Source: Gemmatimonadota bacterium (GTDB lineage Bacteria > Latescibacterota > UBA2968). From it: DNA of 39,043 bases. The stretch's first letter is position 1. Each line of letters starts with the position of its first letter. The stretch is taken from NCBI GenBank assembly GCA_026705765.1, contig JAPPAB010000163.1, forward strand, positions 1 to 39,043, written 5' to 3'. The notes beneath the pieces are model-generated. The model was not told where the DNA came from and made no database searches. It worked only from the letters and a program-made list of their open reading frames with translations. The translations under genes and the position numbers were made by a program. Positions 36,104 through 39,043 of this stretch are shown here, piece by piece.

Positions 36104-37018
36104 ATGCCTCACGTCCTCGTCATCGGCAGTTCCAATACCGATCTGGTTATTCGCGCCAACAAGTTGCCCTCGCCGGGTGAAACAGTACTCGGCGGCGCGT
36201 TCTTTACCGCTGCAGGCGGCAAAGGCGCCAACCAGGCCGTTGCCGCAGCCCGCGCAGGGGCGCAGGTCACATTTATAGCGCGCCTGGGGTGTGATGATTT
36301 TGGTGCGCAAGCTCTATCGGCCTTTCAACGCGAGATGATCGACACCCAATGGATTGTATCCGATCCCCATCTGCCTTCAGGCGTTGCTTTTATCCTCGTG
36401 GATGATCGTGGTGAAAACAGCATTGCGGTCGCTTCAGGCGCAAATGCGGCCCTGTCACCCGATCAAATCCAGAATCAGGTCTATGAGAATGCAGAAATAT
36501 GCTTGCTTCAACTCGAAATCCCGCTTGAAACCGTCGTCCATGCCGCATCTTTATCGACAAAAAACAAGACCCGCGTCGTACTCAATCCAGCGCCGGCAGC
36601 AGACCTGCCAGAAGAAATCTGGCCTCACCTGTTTCTCATTACGCCCAATCAAACTGAGACCGAACACCTCACGGGGATCCCTCCCAATAGCCCGAAAAAT
36701 ATCGCAAAAGCAGCCGAAAAACTCCTCCAAAAAGGCGCTCAAAACGCGATCATCACTCTGGGAGCGCAGGGCGCATTTTTGGCGACACCAGACCAAACCT
36801 TGCACATACCCGCTTTTAAATCTACACCAATAGATACCACCGGTGCTGGCGATGCCTTCAATGGTGCGCTGTCCTGCGCCTTAAGCGAAAACCAAGCCCT
36901 TGAAACCGCCATTCGCTTTGCATGCGCCGCAGGCGCTCTAACCGTTAGTAAAGCTGGTGCTCAACCCGCGATCCCCTCCAGAGATCAAATCGACGCGGTG
37001 TTGGCGAATCCCCCTTGA
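36104..37018 (+). CDS. rbsK: Ribokinase / PfkB-family sugar kinase
   Basis: The 304-residue protein is a PfkB-fold kinase with the ribokinase pattern: an N-terminal SSNTDLVIRANKLPSPGETV, the sugar-binding GGKGANQAVAAARAG, LNPAPAADLPEE, ITPNQTETEHLTG, and the anion-hole/catalytic DTTGAGDAFNG with Asp250 as the presumed base. Ribose 5-kinase activity fits best, but related kinases cannot be excluded. The ATG at 36104 has AGG six to seven bases upstream. The frame runs back to a GTG at 36074 without a ribosome site, so the shorter form is used. No ribose transporter is adjacent. Confidence 0.88.
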   Translation: MPHVLVIGSSNTDLVIRANKLPSPGETVLGGAFFTAAGGKGANQAVAAARAGAQVTFIARLGCDDFGAQALSAFQREMIDTQWIVSDPHLPSGVAFILVDDRGENSIAVASGANAALSPDQIQNQVYENAEICLLQLEIPLETVVHAASLSTKNKTRVVLNPAPAADLPEEIWPHLFLITPNQTETEHLTGIPPNSPKNIAKAAEKLLQKGAQNAIITLGAQGAFLATPDQTLHIPAFKSTPIDTTGAGDAFNGALSCALSENQALETAIRFACAAGALTVSKAGAQPAIPSRDQIDAVLANPP

Positions 37019-37111
37019 CGACAGCCCCGGCTTGTCCTATATTCCTATTCCCTTTCCCAGACTCCCTCCCCTTCTCTCCCTGATGCCATCCCGTATCAGA
37101 AAGGAAATCTA

Positions 37112-37288
37112 ATGGGTTTGAGGAAGGCGAATGCGATCAGGCTCGATTTCGATGACCTCGTCAAAGAACTCGACGATTTCGAGCAAGACATTAAAACCCT
37201 TCAGGAACGCATAGACCAACTCATCACCAACGCTCGAGAAAAACCGATCGGGGCCGTTGCCAGAGAAGGCGATATGAGCACAACCTGA
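37112..37288 (+). CDS. 58-residue coiled-coil miniprotein
   Basis: Not recognised. The ATG is preceded by AAAGGA with about six bases of spacing, and the frame ends 12 nt before a strong terminator. Residues about 10-43 have heptad spacing (LDFDDLVKELDDFEQDIKTL, then QERIDQLITNAR), so it is probably a helical dimer. No membrane segment or Cys is present. The good ribosome site and the dedicated terminator support a real gene. Confidence 0.6.
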   Translation: MGLRKANAIRLDFDDLVKELDDFEQDIKTLQERIDQLITNAREKPIGAVAREGDMSTT

Positions 37289-37299
37289 ACACACAACAA

Positions 37300-37334
37300 A
37301 ACAGGCGGGTATTCTTCCCGCCTGTTATTTTTTT
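37300..37334 (+). terminator. Rho-independent terminator after the miniprotein gene
   Basis: A ten-base perfect stem (AACAGGCGGG / CCCGCCTGTT) with a seven-base loop is followed by a run of seven T. Confidence 0.93.
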
Positions 37335-37336
37335 CG

Positions 37337-37537
37337 ATGTTCTACACCATTATTTTTGCCACTGTCCTCATCATTGTCATAGTGGCAAAATACCTCTACA
37401 AACCCGTTGAACGCTGTCCCGAATGCAACACCCCGCGCGAGTCCGATCATCCGATATGCCCGTGCGGCTATGTTTTTGAATTTCCCGATGATGACGATCC
37501 CCTCGAATACGGCGATCCCGAAGAAAAGCTCGAATAG
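37337..37537 (+). CDS. Small membrane-anchored zinc-ribbon protein (66 residues)
   Basis: One transmembrane segment occupies residues 2-18 (FYTIIFATVLIIVIVAK). A cytoplasmic treble of Cys follows: CPEC (27-30) and CPCG (about 41-44), a zinc-ribbon pattern, then a strongly acidic tail (DDDDPLEYGDPEEKLE). The ATG directly follows the T-run of the upstream terminator and has no visible ribosome site, so expression is uncertain; leaderless translation or read-through are possibilities. The protein organisation is too orderly to be a shadow. Confidence 0.55.
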   Translation: MFYTIIFATVLIIVIVAKYLYKPVERCPECNTPRESDHPICPCGYVFEFPDDDDPLEYGDPEEKLE

Positions 37538-37961
37538 ACGGAGTGATGTACTGTTAGGCCGAGATGGGAAAAAACTGTCTATAGAACGCCTTACAGGGCC
37601 TTTCAGGGGATTTGCCAGGGTTGTGGGTGCAAAAAACAGGGCGCGTGTGGTGAATGTCCATATCTTGAACACAACCAAATCAACTGATCTACTTTTTGAT
37701 CAAGAGATGTCAAACGTCTTTCGGTTCGTTGTTCGTGTTCATTCAACAACTCTTTTAGATCGTCCCCAGCGATAGTCTGTTTTACGGAGTCCTCCTTTGC
37801 GTCCTTGGCCTGAAAAAATCATGAATTTGCCAAAAATTACCGTAATTTCATTCAGAACAATCGGTTAGAAAATTTAGAGCAAAATATCTGTTTTCATGCA
37901 ATAGTTGAAAAGTCCAATATTTACGCTGTTTTCTCAGATCTTATGAATTAGTCGGATTCAG
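37538..37961. other. 424-nt AT-leaning spacer with no intact gene
   Basis: This stretch separates the zinc-ribbon gene from the surface-protein gene, which is transcribed toward it. Apart from the coding-like remnant at 37603-37785, no hairpin terminator, tRNA or repeat was recognised. The right part (37810-37960) is AT-rich and has no frame longer than about 30 codons. Confidence 0.6.
37603..37785 (-). pseudogene. Possible remnant of a small coiled-coil gene
   Basis: A minus-strand frame stays open for 71 codons (37818 to the TGA at 37603) and reads like a real charged coiled coil (DDLKELLNEHEQRTERRLTS, then LDQKVDQLIWLC). A perfect AAAGGAGG lies five bases before codon GTA at 37785-37783. 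A single G-to-A change from GTG would explain the missing start. Alternatively, a TTG pair 12-13 codons later starts a shorter protein. No homologue is recognised. Confidence 0.3.
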
Positions 37962-39043
37962 TTATTCATCATCCATATCCCAATACACAGTGTAACTTCC
38001 TGACCAACCTGAAACACCACCTGCGTTACCTGCCCTCATTCTGATACTATATGTTGTACCATTGACGAGTAGAGATACCACACTAGTATTTTCATGCACT
38101 GTCTTCTCCCCCGTGAGGTAGCCTGTTGTTGACCCCTCCGATCCAGGAGGGCCACCCCAAAAATAACCCGGACGTCTATTTATTCTTATTGGATTCCTGA
38201 CACTTGATAGTCGGGGGGTAAATTCAAACTCGTAAAATTCGACTATCCCTGTCCCGTCATTCCAACTCACCTCGATTTCATCCCAGAGGGTATCTGGATC
38301 AAAGACATAACTGATGTCCTCCACGTCAGGTACACCAGGGGGTGGTGGAACTAGCGTTGTAAAATCTTGTGTAATCTGCGCAGAAAAAGTGTTGGGATTA
38401 GCATCCGAGTTTCTGGCTCTGACACGCACCTGATATGTCGTTCCCTCGGTGAGACCCGCGATACTTCGATATGTTCGTGTGGTATATACCGTTCTTCCGA
38501 TCTGAGTAGTATCCTGATACACCCTTGTCTCGTAATCATTTATCAATGATGATATATCTGATGGTGCTGTCCAGCTTGCCCGCGCAGATGTTAGAGTGAT
38601 ATTAGTGACAGTCAGCCCTGATGGGGTAGGCATCGGCGTGCCGGAAACCGCGGAAGACCAGCCACTTTCACCTTCAGCGTTTCGTGCGCGAACACGAACT
38701 TGATACTCCTGACCATTTTTTAGACCACTCAAGGTTGCACTTGTGGAGGGGCGACGACCACTTATAGTATGCCCATTTCCCCACGAACCACTCGTACCTG
38801 TGCGACGCTCCACATGATACCCACTCACAGGCGGCTTCCCAGACTCATTCGATACGGCATCCCACTCAACTGTCAACTGACCATCACCTGACGTAACACG
38901 CACATTCGATGGTGCTGAAGAAGGCGGTTCATTCACATCATTGAGAGTGATGGTCACACTCTTGCTGGCACTGCCTCCATTGCCATCGCTTGCATCCACT
39001 GTCACTGAGTAGGTAGATTTCGATTCATAGTCATAGGTAACAC
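37962..39043 (-). CDS. Cadherin-like / fibronectin type III surface protein, C-terminal part (truncated by window edge)
   Basis: The frame is open to the right edge, so only the last 360 residues are visible. They start inside a cadherin/dystroglycan-type repeat (YSVTVDASDGNGGSASKSVT, ending TLNDVNEPP). Three fibronectin type III-like modules follow: one from SSAPSNVRVTSGDGQLTVEW, one from PSGLTVTNITLTSARASW, and a more divergent one from DVEDISYVFDPDTLWDEIEV. The FN3 repeats show YQVRVRARNAEGESGWS-type strands. The protein ends at DMDDE without an anchor, sorting domain or membrane helix. It is probably a large secreted or cell-surface adhesin. Confidence 0.85.
   Translation of the reverse strand, partial: VTYDYESKSTYSVTVDASDGNGGSASKSVTITLNDVNEPPSSAPSNVRVTSGDGQLTVEWDAVSNESGKPPVSGYHVERRTGTSGSWGNGHTISGRRPSTSATLSGLKNGQEYQVRVRARNAEGESGWSSAVSGTPMPTPSGLTVTNITLTSARASWTAPSDISSLINDYETRVYQDTTQIGRTVYTTRTYRSIAGLTEGTTYQVRVRARNSDANPNTFSAQITQDFTTLVPPPPGVPDVEDISYVFDPDTLWDEIEVSWNDGTGIVEFYEFEFTPRLSSVRNPIRINRRPGYFWGGPPGSEGSTTGYLTGEKTVHENTSVVSLLVNGTTYSIRMRAGNAGGVSGWSGSYTVYWDMDDE

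Noticed and set aside
37325..37678. 117-codon minus-strand frame over the zinc-ribbon gene
   Set aside because: Antisense to the Cys-pair protein; no ribosome site and no domain character.

Overview
The window reads as a chromosomal segment of an uncultivated Gram-negative (diderm) bacterium. It carries BamD, RND efflux pumps with a periplasmic adaptor lipoprotein, ZapA, and a conserved translation/RNA operon. Base composition is near balanced, with AT-rich islands around 14.4-15.45 kb and 37.6-37.95 kb. The gene repertoire would fit an FCB-superphylum or Latescibacterota/Poribacteria-like lineage, but that is inference from style and not demonstrated. No rRNA, tRNA, CRISPR array or intact insertion sequence was seen.

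Region 1 (1-13583, + strand) is one tightly packed transcription unit ending at a clear terminator. In order it holds: the C-terminal half of an ABC ATPase; an ABC-2 type permease fused to a degenerate M1-peptidase-like domain; a periplasmic adaptor lipoprotein; an RND pump; a second RND pump fused in frame to a complete ABC ATPase, whose ATPase is itself interrupted by four predicted membrane helices; and a small ABC-2 type permease. Gaps are under 20 nt or the genes overlap, so ABC and RND parts are probably co-expressed. The 1575-residue RND-ABC fusion is the most unusual object here.

Region 2 (13584-16600) holds a membrane-anchored TPR protein (+), an isolated HTH/coiled-coil regulator-like gene (-) in AT-rich DNA, and gcvT (+). 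Strong terminators follow the TPR gene and gcvT.

Region 3 (16621-29638, - strand) is an extended nusA-infB operon, in transcription order rimP, nusA, infB, ylxP-like (DUF503), rbfA, truB, ribF, rpsO, pnp, asnS, leuS. It covers transcription elongation, initiation, ribosome maturation, tRNA modification, flavin synthesis, RNA decay and two aminoacyl-tRNA synthetases. Several starts are GTG or TTG, chosen from Shine-Dalgarno placement. A strong minus-strand terminator separates it from the group upstream.

Region 4 (29824-35814) has, on the minus strand, DUF512 radical-SAM-like protein, der and a MerR-family regulator. A family 2 glycosyltransferase (+) sits between this group and a second minus-strand group of bamD, nadD, an unknown 83-residue protein and zapA.

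Region 5 (36104-39043) carries a ribokinase-family gene, a 58-residue coiled-coil miniprotein, a strong terminator, a small membrane zinc-ribbon protein, a 424-nt stretch with a coding-like remnant, and the C-terminal part of a large secreted or surface cadherin/fibronectin-III protein running off the right edge.
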